The notes beneath the pieces were generated by a model. That model saw only the letters and a program-made list of their open reading frames with translations, was not told where the DNA came from and did no database searches. Position numbers and translations under genes: made by a program. Below, piece after piece: positions 6,279 to 13,657 of a stretch of DNA of 33,396 nt (position 1 is the stretch's first letter; each line of letters starts with the position of its first letter). Origin of the DNA: a virus; IMG/VR virus record IMGVR_UViG_3300034167_000441, positions 1 to 33,396 of that record; one strand, given 5' to 3'.

Positions 6279-8473
6279 GCGGCACGCCACGACGCGGAGT
6301 TGGATGCCTCGAAGCGCTTGATGTACTCGACGACTTGCTGGCCGATCTGGCGCGGATCCCCGACGCCGGCCTGCACGTTGATGGCGTAGGTGTTGCCACC
6401 GCCGCCACCGGCCCGGCTCGCCGACCCCGCGAGGACGTCGTTCGGGACGATGGTGCCGGACGCGCCGGGCACGAACAGCTCGGGACCGTTCTCCCCGACG
6501 ATGTACGGAGTCCCGCCGGTGACAGGGCCGCCGAGTGCCCTGCCCTCAGTGCCCGACGGCTTGCCGCTCGTGTCGTACTCGACCTTCACGGTGATCGTCG
6601 TGGCGAGGTTGCTTCGCACCCATTTGCGGAACGCGGCCGCCTCATCGCCGATTGTCTTCTTCGCGCTGGCGATCATGCTGACTGCCGACGAGTCGCCGAC
6701 CTTCGCCCAGGCATTCGCCATCGGGATCCCGAGGGTGGTCTCGGTCAGGGTCGCGAGCGCTGCGTAGTCGGCATTGAGCTGCGTGATCATCTCCGGATGC
6801 GCGGCGAGGAAGTTCGCGAGCTGCGTCTGGAACGTCGTCGGGAGCGCGAGCAGCTTGTTCGCGAATGCCTCGGGCAGCTGGGTGATGATGCCGCCCATCG
6901 CGCCGACAGCGGCCGACTGGTTGGCGATGTCGCCGAAGACTGTCTGCATGATCTGCTCAGGCGTCATCGGCTTGCCGTCCGCGCCCGTGGTCGTGAAGTC
7001 CAGGCGGCCCATGATGGTGTCGCTCACGGTCTGGGAGTACGCGGCGAGTGCGTCCTGCCCTTGCTTGACGATGCCGACCTGCTTGTCGACGATCCCCTGG
7101 AACGCATCAAGCCGGGACTGGTAGCCGTCGGCGAGCGCACCGCCGAGCTCGACGCCCTTGCCCTTCATCGTGACGACTGCGCCGTCGAGAGACATCGTGA
7201 TCGCGGCTGCGGCCTCGCCCCACTTGACCTTCGTCAGCTCGGCGGCCGCAGACATCGACCCGCCGGCGGTGTTGGCTGCCGTGGTGACCTCGTCGAAGTA
7301 GGTGGACACGTTGCCGCCGGTGAAGGAGATGCTCTCGCCGTAGGAGCGCGCTGCGGCCGTGTAGCGGTCGGCGGATGCGTTGATCGCCTTCTCCCGCTTG
7401 CCCGCGGCCATCGCGATCTCGGCCGCTTCAGCGGCGGCCGCTAGGCCGTAGTAGCGGGACGACAGGACGTCGACCTTCGCCGCCTGCGCCTCGGCAACGT
7501 CGTTCGCTGCCTTGCCTGCCTCGACCACGCCCTCGACGCCCTGGACCACGAGTCCGAGGCCGGGCGTGAGCCGGGCGCTCGCGAGTGTCAGGTCCCACAG
7601 GCTGACGCCCGCGTCATCGGTTGCCCCGACCGCGTTGTTCGCCGCCGCGATGAAGTCGTTGATCCCCTTAATGCCGAGCCCGAGCCCGGTGATGAAGTCG
7701 GAGAGGACATCCGCGGCGCCGTCGATCGCCTGCGTCACGCCACCAGCGCCACCGAAGGCGCCGCTCGCATCGTCGAGCGCATTGAGGAGCGCGTAGCCGA
7801 TCTTCTCCTTCGCCTCGTTGGCGGCGACGGATACGCGGTTCAGCTTGCCCTGGTAGGTCTCGGCGGCAGCGGATGCCTGCCCCGCGTAGCGCTCGGACAG
7901 GGCCGCGGTGATCTTGTCCATGTCCTTGCTCGCGATGATGTTCGCGTCGATGCCGGACTTGAGCCGGGTGATGGCCGAAAAATTATTGGCGTATCCAGCC
8001 GCTAGGGCCGCAGAAACCTCGGCGACGCTCTTGGAGGATCCGGCGCTGACGTCGAGTGCCAATTTGAGCGCTGACTGCGCGGTCGTGACGTCCTTGGTGA
8101 CCGTCACGATCTGCTGGAGGGCCGGACGAAGGACGTCGTCGGCCGTGCCGGACGCCCGAGCGAGGCCGTCGATGAACTGCTCGACGCCCGTGGTGCGGAA
8201 GCCCTGCCCCACGTTGTCGAGGCTGACCGCGAGGGACTTCATGGCTGCCTCGTCAGCGAGCGCGCCAGAGACGGCGGAGCCGAAGAAGTCGGTTATCGCG
8301 GCGACGCTGAAGGTCGCTGCCATGACGCCGCCGAGGGCGGCCATCGACTTGCCGAGGCCGCCCATCGCACCGCTGGTGACGCCGGCCTGCCTGCTCATCC
8401 GGTCGAGCTCGGACTGCGCCTTGGCGATATCCCGGCCGTCGTACTTGCCGACGATGGAGACGACAATTGCCAT
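6275..8473 (-). CDS. Tape measure protein
   Basis: The 732-residue protein is the longest of the tail block and sits in the standard tape-measure position after the chaperone genes. It is Ala-rich and largely helical. There is a small Gly/Ala hydrophobic segment near residues 38-60 and a central hydrophobic stretch, and the C-terminal part carries GRALGGPVTGGTPYIVGENG. That GGxVxxGxPYxVGExGPE motif is common at the ends of siphovirus tape measures. It sets tail length and is ejected with the DNA. By the usual rule of about 0.15 nm per residue, a tail of roughly 110 nm would be expected. The start lies two bases after the previous stop. Confidence 0.93.
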   Translation of the reverse strand: MAIVVSIVGKYDGRDIAKAQSELDRMSRQAGVTSGAMGGLGKSMAALGGVMAATFSVAAITDFFGSAVSGALADEAAMKSLAVSLDNVGQGFRTTGVEQFIDGLARASGTADDVLRPALQQIVTVTKDVTTAQSALKLALDVSAGSSKSVAEVSAALAAGYANNFSAITRLKSGIDANIIASKDMDKITAALSERYAGQASAAAETYQGKLNRVSVAANEAKEKIGYALLNALDDASGAFGGAGGVTQAIDGAADVLSDFITGLGLGIKGINDFIAAANNAVGATDDAGVSLWDLTLASARLTPGLGLVVQGVEGVVEAGKAANDVAEAQAAKVDVLSSRYYGLAAAAEAAEIAMAAGKREKAINASADRYTAAARSYGESISFTGGNVSTYFDEVTTAANTAGGSMSAAAELTKVKWGEAAAAITMSLDGAVVTMKGKGVELGGALADGYQSRLDAFQGIVDKQVGIVKQGQDALAAYSQTVSDTIMGRLDFTTTGADGKPMTPEQIMQTVFGDIANQSAAVGAMGGIITQLPEAFANKLLALPTTFQTQLANFLAAHPEMITQLNADYAALATLTETTLGIPMANAWAKVGDSSAVSMIASAKKTIGDEAAAFRKWVRSNLATTITVKVEYDTSGKPSGTEGRALGGPVTGGTPYIVGENGPELFVPGASGTIVPNDVLAGSASRAGGGGGNTYAINVQAGVGDPRQIGQQVVEYIKRFEASNSASWRAA

Positions 8474-8475
8474 TG

Positions 8476-8988
8476 CTACCCGCCTCCTAGTTCATTGAGG
8501 TGCCGCTGGACGGCCTCCTCGGCCTCCCTGACTGCCGCGTCGATCTCCGCGACGATCGTGTCCCTGCTGTCGTCGAATGCCTTCCAGATGCCTCGCGGCA
8601 GTGGGTAGTCGCCCATCATCTTGCCCACGAAGTTGCTGTCGGACTTTCCCTTGCCGGCCGTCTGGTAGATCACGCCCGCGGCATCGGCTGACGTGATCCC
8701 GATGTAGTTGCTGATGGCGACGCCGCGCTTGCGGTTGGCCGCCCTGGTGACCTTGATGTTCTTCCTGATCGAGGACGTGTTGAACCCGAAGTCGCGCCCG
8801 TCCTTCGCATGGATCCATCTGCCCCAGTTGGTCAGGGCGCTGCCCTCGGGGATGTCGGACCTGGCATCTGCGGCGACCTTGCCGGCGGCCTTCGTGATCC
8901 GCTTGGCGATGAGCTTGGACTGCTCCGGCTCGAACTTCTTGAGGAGCAGCATCGTCTCCTTGAGGTTCTTCACGACGAGCTCGGCCAT
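8476..8988 (-). CDS. HK97 gp10-like head-tail or minor tail protein
   Basis: The 170-residue protein starts MAELVVKNLKETMLLLKKF and has the pattern of the gp10-like family: a long basic N-terminal helix (KLIAKRITKAAGKVAADARS), a middle beta region and an acidic helical end. Members usually act in head completion or tail attachment. Here the gene is placed after the tail assembly chaperone and before the tape measure, rather than between the connector and the tail terminator, which is unusual. It overlaps the chaperone frameshift product stop by one base (TGATG). The family call is moderately sure; the role at this position is not. Confidence 0.65.
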   Translation of the reverse strand: MAELVVKNLKETMLLLKKFEPEQSKLIAKRITKAAGKVAADARSDIPEGSALTNWGRWIHAKDGRDFGFNTSSIRKNIKVTRAANRKRGVAISNYIGITSADAAGVIYQTAGKGKSDSNFVGKMMGDYPLPRGIWKAFDDSRDTIVAEIDAAVREAEEAVQRHLNELGGG

Positions 8989-9418
8989 CAGTGCCTGCCT
9001 CTCCTGCTCGCCTTCGCCTGCTCGTCGTTGCGGTGCTTGATGTATCGCAGCATCGTGTAGAGCATGCGCGGGGACTCGGCGAGCAGGAGGCTCGGCGCTA
9101 TGCCCGTCTCGACGGCGAGGCCGGCGATGGTCCAGGTGGTGGCGCTTGTTCCAAAGGGGCGGGCTCCGTCGCCTTCGCTTCGATCTCGATCTCGGGCGGG
9201 GACTCCAGCCATGACTCGAACACGACGTCGGTGAGGCCTTGGCGCTTCATCGCGGAGTAGACGAGGAAGAGGTAGGTCGACACCATGCCGCGCTGGAGCT
9301 GCTCGATGACGGGCTTGTCGTACTTCATCTCGAATGCGACGTAGTCGGGGTGCGAGGCCGTGACATGGCTCTGCACCCCGGCTGCGTCGGTGAGCGAGAA
9401 CGTGACCGGGTTGAGCAT
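8988..9418 (-). CDS. Tail assembly chaperone, long -1 frameshift product (gpGT-like)
   Basis: This is the extended form made when ribosomes slip by -1 at CCCTTTG (9152-9158) near the end of the short chaperone frame. After the slip the reading continues GTSATTWTIAGLAVETGIAP and ends in a basic tail at 8988. The C-terminal part has the helical look of the T domain that in lambda and its relatives recruits the major tail protein to the tape measure. Gene order (major tail protein, G, GT, then tape measure) and the correctly phased slippery heptamer support this. The coordinates span both frames; it is not one open frame. Confidence 0.85.
9098..9418 (-). CDS. Tail assembly chaperone, short form (gpG-like)
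   Basis: The 106-residue unshifted product starts at the ATG at 9418 (MLNPVTFSLTD), which has a GAGAGG ribosome site at good distance; the Met seven codons upstream lacks one. The N-terminal half is the structured domain. The last about 30 residues are Glu/Pro/Ala-rich (APPPGPSPASP), which is what is expected when the frame is read past the shift point. It should coat the tape measure protein during tail assembly and be absent from the virion. Confidence 0.85.
   Translation of the reverse strand: MLNPVTFSLTDAAGVQSHVTASHPDYVAFEMKYDKPVIEQLQRGMVSTYLFLVYSAMKRQGLTDVVFESWLESPPEIEIEAKATEPAPLEQAPPPGPSPASPSRRA
9152..9158 (-). promoter_or_regulatory. Programmed -1 ribosomal frameshift site CCCTTTG
   Basis: On the minus strand the zero-frame codons are gcC-CCT-TTG, so the heptamer C-CCT-TTG fits the X-XXY-YYZ rule exactly. 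After slippage the reading is CCC-TTT-GGA, entering the frame that ends at 8988. I could not predict a stimulatory pseudoknot by eye. Confidence 0.85.
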
Positions 9419-9441
9419 TGGATTCCTCTCGACGGGCATAA

Positions 9442-9455
9442 GCCCCCGAGGGGGC
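9442..9455 (-). terminator. Hairpin after major tail protein
   Basis: A short GC hairpin (GCCCC at 9442-9446 with GGGGC at 9451-9455) followed by TT on the minus strand lies between the major tail protein and the chaperone. It may partly end transcription so that the tail tube protein is made in excess. Confidence 0.45.
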
Positions 9456-9472
9456 GCAGGGTTTCGGCAGAG

Positions 9473-9880
9473 CTACGCGGTGGCGCGGGTGACCGTGCCG
9501 GATGCCGGCCACGTGACGTCGAACGTCGCGAGGTCGCCGACGCTGGCCGCGATCGGGCTGTAGGAGTTCACGAGGAACGTGCCGGTGTAGGTCGGGTTTG
9601 TCGCCGACACGGTGCCGCTCGTCGGCTTAATGACGACCGTCGCAAGGCTGGACATGAGCGGGTAGAGGACGCTGTCAATCGCCCCAGCGCCGAAGTCGGA
9701 ATGGAACGACAGCGTGATGCTCGCCTGCTTGAGGCCGCCGATGCGCGTGCGCCAGTCTGAGCCGAACGCGGTCGTCTCGACGTCATCGGACTCGATCGAG
9801 AGCTCGACCTGCGCGAGGCTTGAGGAGTAGTCCACGCCATTGATGGTCGTGGTCACTGTGGTGGCAACGAACTTAGCCAT
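9473..9880 (-). CDS. Major tail protein (tail tube)
   Basis: The 135-residue protein (MAKFVATTVTTTINGVDYSS) is rich in beta strands and Thr/Ser. It contains GSDWRTRIGGLKQASITLSF (about residues 40-59) and the closing SYSPIAASVGDLATFDVTW. This pattern is typical of short tail-tube proteins of actinophage siphoviruses. Its position just before the tail assembly chaperone pair supports the call. It should polymerise in hexameric rings around the tape measure. There is no added Ig-like domain. An AAAGGG ribosome site precedes the ATG. Confidence 0.9.
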   Translation of the reverse strand: MAKFVATTVTTTINGVDYSSSLAQVELSIESDDVETTAFGSDWRTRIGGLKQASITLSFHSDFGAGAIDSVLYPLMSSLATVVIKPTSGTVSATNPTYTGTFLVNSYSPIAASVGDLATFDVTWPASGTVTRATA

Positions 9881-9901
9881 GTTGTGGCCCTTTCTTGGTT
9901 G

Positions 9902-10306
9902 TTAGGCGTAGACCTGAACGACAAACTCCGCAGTCAGGTAGACGGTCCCGCCGATCTCGGCCGGGCCGTAATTGCGCATCGAGGTGACGCGCAAGTCTTG
10001 GATGGTCCCGCCGAGGGTCCGGTCGGACTCGATGGCGGTCTTGACGCTCGTGGAGCCGGTCGGCTCGCAGTAGGCATCGAGGGTGTTCTGCGCGGTGCGG
10101 GCATCGGCCCTGCATGCGATGACCAGGACGGTCAGCTCGTACTCGTCGAGGCCGCGCCTGAACGCCCGGTCGAACGTGACGGTGCCGGGGACGACGACGG
10201 CGATCGGCGGGGACACCGACTCGGGGACGGTCGCGGTCGTGCGCAGCCCGGTGATCGTCGCGAGGTTCGCCGCGATGCCGGAGCGGATGCCGCCCATCGT
10301 CGTCAT
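9902..10306 (-). CDS. Tail terminator protein
   Basis: The 134-residue product starts MTTMGGIRSGIAANLATITG and includes PPIAVVVPGTVTFDRAF and IESDRTLGGTIQDLRVTS, which I recognise from the tail terminator/completion proteins of actinophages placed just before the major tail protein. It caps the tail tube and forms the joining surface to the head. The ATG overlaps the preceding connector stop (ATGA), which fixes the start. Length and position match the family; no catalytic residues are expected. Confidence 0.82.
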   Translation of the reverse strand: MTTMGGIRSGIAANLATITGLRTTATVPESVSPPIAVVVPGTVTFDRAFRRGLDEYELTVLVIACRADARTAQNTLDAYCEPTGSTSVKTAIESDRTLGGTIQDLRVTSMRNYGPAEIGGTVYLTAEFVVQVYA

Positions 10307-10899
10307 GCGGTGCCCGTCATCTTCTTGTACGGATCGAGGAGCACGGCGACGTCGGGATCGACGGCGCGGGTGACGCGGAAGACGCCGATGTCGGATGAGC
10401 CTGCGACCCCGAGCGGGCTGCTGGTCCTGGCGAAGATCCTCGACGCCTGGATGACGGCGGCCTGCGTGACGGAGACGGGGACGGCGGGCCAGCCGAACGT
10501 GCCGGTGATCCGCACCGTCGCCTCGCCGAGTGCCGCCGGCCACCATGCGGACTTGATCGCCCGCAGCCTGGTCGCGGGCCACGGGAGGCCGTCGGCGCGG
10601 CCGTTGAGCGGTTCCAATTGGTAGTCGACGCCGCTCGTCCAGGTGAGGTCGAAGACGTTGTCGGCATTGCTCGAGGACTCGACGAGGGTGGGGACGGCTG
10701 CGAGGTCGTCGACCTGCACGACGAGGGCCTCGATCGGTGCGAAGATGCGCGTCGCGGTGACGGTCCCGAAGGTGCGGCCGCAGTAGCCGTCAATCAGCTC
10801 GGAGGCGGCGGAGCCAGCCATGGAGACGAGCGAGTCGTCCACGCTGTCGGTGATGCGGAGCGCCGCCTTGATCTGCGCGGTCGATGCGTACAGCGGCAT
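10303..10899 (-). CDS. Head-tail connector (gp6-like adaptor)
   Basis: The 198-residue protein has an N-terminal helical segment starting MPLYASTAQIKAALRITDSV. A typical adaptor motif follows (VSMAGSAASELIDGYCGRTF, about residues 26-45), then a beta-rich middle. The aromatic end contains TFGWPAVPVSVTQAAVIQAS, the signature of phage gp6-like head-tail connectors that sit under the portal. The start at 10899 has a GGAG ribosome site, better than the upstream Met. It overlaps the small gene before it by 110 bases and the tail terminator by four. Confidence 0.85.
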   Translation of the reverse strand: MPLYASTAQIKAALRITDSVDDSLVSMAGSAASELIDGYCGRTFGTVTATRIFAPIEALVVQVDDLAAVPTLVESSSNADNVFDLTWTSGVDYQLEPLNGRADGLPWPATRLRAIKSAWWPAALGEATVRITGTFGWPAVPVSVTQAAVIQASRIFARTSSPLGVAGSSDIGVFRVTRAVDPDVAVLLDPYKKMTGTA

Positions 10900-11020
10900 T
10901 CGGGCTCCAATCAGTGAGCAGTTCGCGCATGGCCTGCCGGATCGCGGCATCGTCGGCGTGCTGGCGGGTGAGGCGGTCGATGGTCATGTCGAGTGCCTGG
11001 ACGAGTGCGCGATCATCCAT
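10790..11020 (-). CDS. 76-residue protein between glycan cassette and connector, unknown
   Basis: The first 40 codons (MDDRALVQALDMTIDRLTRQ onward) have the high third-position GC of neighbouring genes, and the ATG overlaps the end of the DUF115-like gene by eight bases. The remaining 36 codons overlap the start of the connector in another frame and are Arg-rich, so the C-terminus may be little constrained. The N-terminal half is predicted as two charged helices. I do not recognise it. It could be a small scaffold-like or head protein. Without it the gap between neighbours would be 113 bases. Confidence 0.5.
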   Translation of the reverse strand: MDDRALVQALDMTIDRLTRQHADDAAIRQAMRELLTDWSPNAAVRIDRADQGGAPHHRQRGRLARLHGWLRRLRAD

Positions 11021-11672
11021 TGATGGTCAGGCCCTCGGTCTCGTAGCGGTGGCCCTCAAGCCGTGGCGTGACCCATGGATTCAGCGAGTGGACGCCGACG
11101 CCGAGGCTGCGGATCCTCGCGGCCATCGCCTCGAGGCTGCGGGTCCACAGTCCGTAGTGGAGATGCCCGTCGGGGTCTGGGTAGTCGGCGATCCGCGAGG
11201 CGTTGTCGAAGGCTCCGCAGTCCGCGCCCACGAGGACGATGTCCGCCGCGCCCATGTAGGCCGCGAGGTGCATCGCCATGTGCAGGGACGTCGGGCCGAC
11301 GACGAGCCGATCATCGTCGGTGGGCCAATGAGCTTCTGGGTCAAAGCCCGAGTAGTGCTGGTCGCTGGTCGGGACGAAGACGACGTTCGGCTCGCTGGCG
11401 CGGGCAGGGCTCTGATCCTCCGGGGGCAGCTGCTCGACCGTCGGCGTGAATACCAGCAGGTCGGGCCGCAGCACCGCGATGCGGTCGGCGTCCGAGTGAT
11501 GATGCGCGACCGAGTAGAACCACTCGAGGCCGGCGGTGGTGCCTGCGAAGTTCGTCGCCACGACCGTCTGGCGTGCGAGGAGCCGCGGGGAGATGCTCTG
11601 CAATGACGCACCGGAGCCGAGCACCCACACGGTCTCGCCCGCGTGGATGTCCGCGAAGTCGGTCAGTCCCAC
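11013..11672 (-). CDS. Rossmann-type DUF115/MptE-like protein, possible sugar transferase
   Basis: The 219-residue product starts at a GTG with an AGGAGG ribosome site eight bases upstream, inside the end of the GT2 gene. It opens with FADIHAGETVWVLGSGASLQ, the G.G.SL nucleotide-binding loop of the DUF115/6-hydroxymethylpterin pyrophosphokinase-like group. It later has ADIVLVGADCGAF, a strand-loop typical of the same fold and of GT42-type sialyltransferase-like enzymes. Such proteins occur in flagellin and surface glycan modification loci. Being third in a translation-coupled run with two glycosyltransferases, it probably takes part in the same glycan synthesis. The substrate is unknown. Confidence 0.65.
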   Translation of the reverse strand: MGLTDFADIHAGETVWVLGSGASLQSISPRLLARQTVVATNFAGTTAGLEWFYSVAHHHSDADRIAVLRPDLLVFTPTVEQLPPEDQSPARASEPNVVFVPTSDQHYSGFDPEAHWPTDDDRLVVGPTSLHMAMHLAAYMGAADIVLVGADCGAFDNASRIADYPDPDGHLHYGLWTRSLEAMAARIRSLGVGVHSLNPWVTPRLEGHRYETEGLTING

Positions 11673-12313
11673 GAGTTGGCCCTCCTGCGTGCGAGTGACC
11701 AGGTGCCCTCGGTCAAGTCTCCAGCGCCTACCTTGCGCTGGTAGTACTCGGCGTTGCTTGCGTAGGTGCGGTTGTTCTGCTCCCCGTAGCCGCTCGCGAG
11801 GGTCGACGAGTTGTCGTGATGGATGAGGCCGGCCGGGAGCCGGACGATCGGCACGGTCGGCGTGCAGCGCCGCTCCATGTCGACGTCCTCGAAGTAGCCG
11901 GGATGCAAGCCCTCGTCGAACAGGCCGACATCGCGGACGACGTCCTCGCCGATCGCGAACGCGCACCAGGGCTGCGGGCCGCCGTTCAGTACGAGCGTGT
12001 CCGGCGCGGCCATCGTCGCGAACTGGCCGAGCGCGCCCGGCGCGAATGTCACGTCGTGATTGACGATCAGCCACCAGGGCGCGAACGGGGTCGCCTTGAT
12101 GCCGAGGTTCCATGACCCAGCGACGCCGAGGTTGGCCGGCATCTTGATGACCGACGTGCGCTGCACGTGCTCGACGGGCCAGCCCGTCGACGTGTTGAGG
12201 GCATTGCCGTTGTCGATGATGACAAGCCGGGCGATCGGGCGGTCGATGGAGTCGAGCATCCGATAGAGGAGCTGCGGGCCGGTGAGGATCGGCACGATGA
12301 GGACGGGGATCAT
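11663..12313 (-). CDS. GT2-family glycosyltransferase (GT-A fold)
   Basis: The 216-residue enzyme starts MIPVLIVPILTGPQLLYRML. It has the family-2 landmarks: the donor-binding strand VIIDNGNALN (about residues 31-41), the NLGVAGSWNLGIKAT segment, an NHDV motif in place of the usual D.D metal site, and DEGLHPGYFEDVDMERR, which carries the ED acceptor-side acids. It should transfer a sugar from a nucleotide donor. It lies between the GT4-like gene (ATGA overlap) and the DUF115-like gene (10-base overlap), all inside the structural operon, so virion proteins are the likely acceptors. No membrane segment is visible. Confidence 0.85.
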   Translation of the reverse strand: MIPVLIVPILTGPQLLYRMLDSIDRPIARLVIIDNGNALNTSTGWPVEHVQRTSVIKMPANLGVAGSWNLGIKATPFAPWWLIVNHDVTFAPGALGQFATMAAPDTLVLNGGPQPWCAFAIGEDVVRDVGLFDEGLHPGYFEDVDMERRCTPTVPIVRLPAGLIHHDNSSTLASGYGEQNNRTYASNAEYYQRKVGAGDLTEGTWSLARRRANSWD

Positions 12314-13566
12314 GCGAGCGCCTTGAGCGCGGGCCGCCAGTAGGCGTCGAATACAGCGTCGGCGTCGTAGCCTGCCGCGAAGTCGATCGCCTTCTGGGAG
12401 CGCTTACGTGGCCGCTCGTAGGCATTGACGAGCGCGCCGACGATGGAGTCCAGCCGCGGGGTCATGAGCCATGATTTCTGCGCGTGGTCCCAGAACGGCT
12501 GGCCCTCGACGAGCCACCCGTCGCCGAGCAGCTCGGGCTGCGCGGTCGCATTCGACACGATCGCCGGAGTGCCGCACGCCTGCGCCTCGACCAGTGGGAT
12601 GCCGAAGCCCTCGCCCATGCTCGGCTGGAGGAGCACGTCCATGCCGCTGTAGCAGGCGGCGAGGACGTTGGCGGGGATGCCCATGCGCCAGACGAACGGG
12701 TCGGGGAACACGATCTGCTTCTTGCTGATCCCGCACGATGCGGCGAGCGCGACGAGGTCGATGCCGCCCATCGCGCCATGCGCCTCGGTGTGGCAGTACA
12801 GGACCGCGTCGGGGTGCTGCCTGGCGAACATCCCGAAGGCGAGGAATGCCTCGGGGAATGCCTTGCGGTTCGGCACCTGGCCCTTGTTCGCGCTGACCAT
12901 GCCGACGACGAATGCGTCCTCGGGCACGCCCATGAACTCGCGACCCGTCATCTCGCCGTCCGTCGCGTCGAACGACTGGGTCGGCTTGAAGACCTTGGTG
13001 TCGATCGCGTGCGGGACGTAGAGCACGTCCTCGACCCCGGCGTCGATGAGCATCTGCTCGCCGAAGCGCGACATCGCGATCGGCCGAACGTTCGGGCGCT
13101 TGCACCACGCGACGACGTCCGGCGGGGCCGGGAAGTGATCGACCGGAACCCACGACGCGATCTGCGGCGCGGTGTCCCAGTTGAGCCCCTTGAAGATCCA
13201 CGTGTCGTAGAGCGTCACGAGCAGCGGGTCGAGCGTCGGGTTCTGGTGCGCCCACCATTGGAGGTAGGCGGGGATGACGTCATTGGAGTGCAGGTCGAAG
13301 CCGCGCGGGAGATGCGGCATTCCCTCCCACGAGGACGTGGTGCCCTCTAGTCCGTAGTTGGAGGCAATGGCGACCGCGTGGCCGTCGGCCTTGAGCCGCC
13401 TGACCGCTTGCGCTGTCTGCTGGCCGTAGCCGCTTTCGGCGGTCGGGCTGTTCGAGGCCCAGAGGATGGCCCGTGATGAAGATGGAACCCGTGCCGCAGC
13501 AGGAGCTGGCCGAATGGCCCGCTCACGCCGAGCGGGACTCCCTGAACGTCTATTTGCATTGCCCAT
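12310..13566 (-). CDS. GT4-family glycosyltransferase (GT-B fold), uncertain start
   Basis: From about residue 33 the protein reads RAILWASNSPTAESGYGQQT. It continues through FGEQMLIDAGVEDVLYVPHA to SMGEGFGIPLVEAQACGTPA, the retaining GT4 donor-site motif with its E-x7-E pattern. It should use a nucleotide-sugar donor. The N-terminal 32 codons in this frame have only about 38 percent GC at the third position and an odd Arg/Ser/Pro composition. A second ATG at 13559, with a GGAG site nine bases upstream, opens a frame with about 73 percent GC3 over the same stretch. The true N-terminus is therefore probably read in that frame with a -1 change near 13470, or a sequence error is present. The gene overlaps the GT2 gene by ATGA. 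Confidence 0.8.
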   Translation of the reverse strand: MGNANRRSGSPARRERAIRPAPAAARVPSSSRAILWASNSPTAESGYGQQTAQAVRRLKADGHAVAIASNYGLEGTTSSWEGMPHLPRGFDLHSNDVIPAYLQWWAHQNPTLDPLLVTLYDTWIFKGLNWDTAPQIASWVPVDHFPAPPDVVAWCKRPNVRPIAMSRFGEQMLIDAGVEDVLYVPHAIDTKVFKPTQSFDATDGEMTGREFMGVPEDAFVVGMVSANKGQVPNRKAFPEAFLAFGMFARQHPDAVLYCHTEAHGAMGGIDLVALAASCGISKKQIVFPDPFVWRMGIPANVLAACYSGMDVLLQPSMGEGFGIPLVEAQACGTPAIVSNATAQPELLGDGWLVEGQPFWDHAQKSWLMTPRLDSIVGALVNAYERPRKRSQKAIDFAAGYDADAVFDAYWRPALKALA

Positions 13567-13597
13567 GTCTCCGGTCTTCCTGTGCGCAGGGTGGAGC

Positions 13598-13637
13598 CTG
13601 GGGGCGCGGCGACCCTGCGCGAGCGCCGCGCCCCCAG
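13598..13637 (-). terminator. Strong hairpin between capsid and glycosyltransferase genes
   Basis: A perfect 14-bp GC stem (13598-13611 with 13624-13637) closes a 12-base loop just after the capsid stop. No T tract follows. It could be a partial terminator or an RNA-stabilising end that keeps capsid mRNA in excess over the downstream glycan genes. Confidence 0.6.
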
Positions 13638-13657
13638 ACAGTGATGTCCAGCGACGG

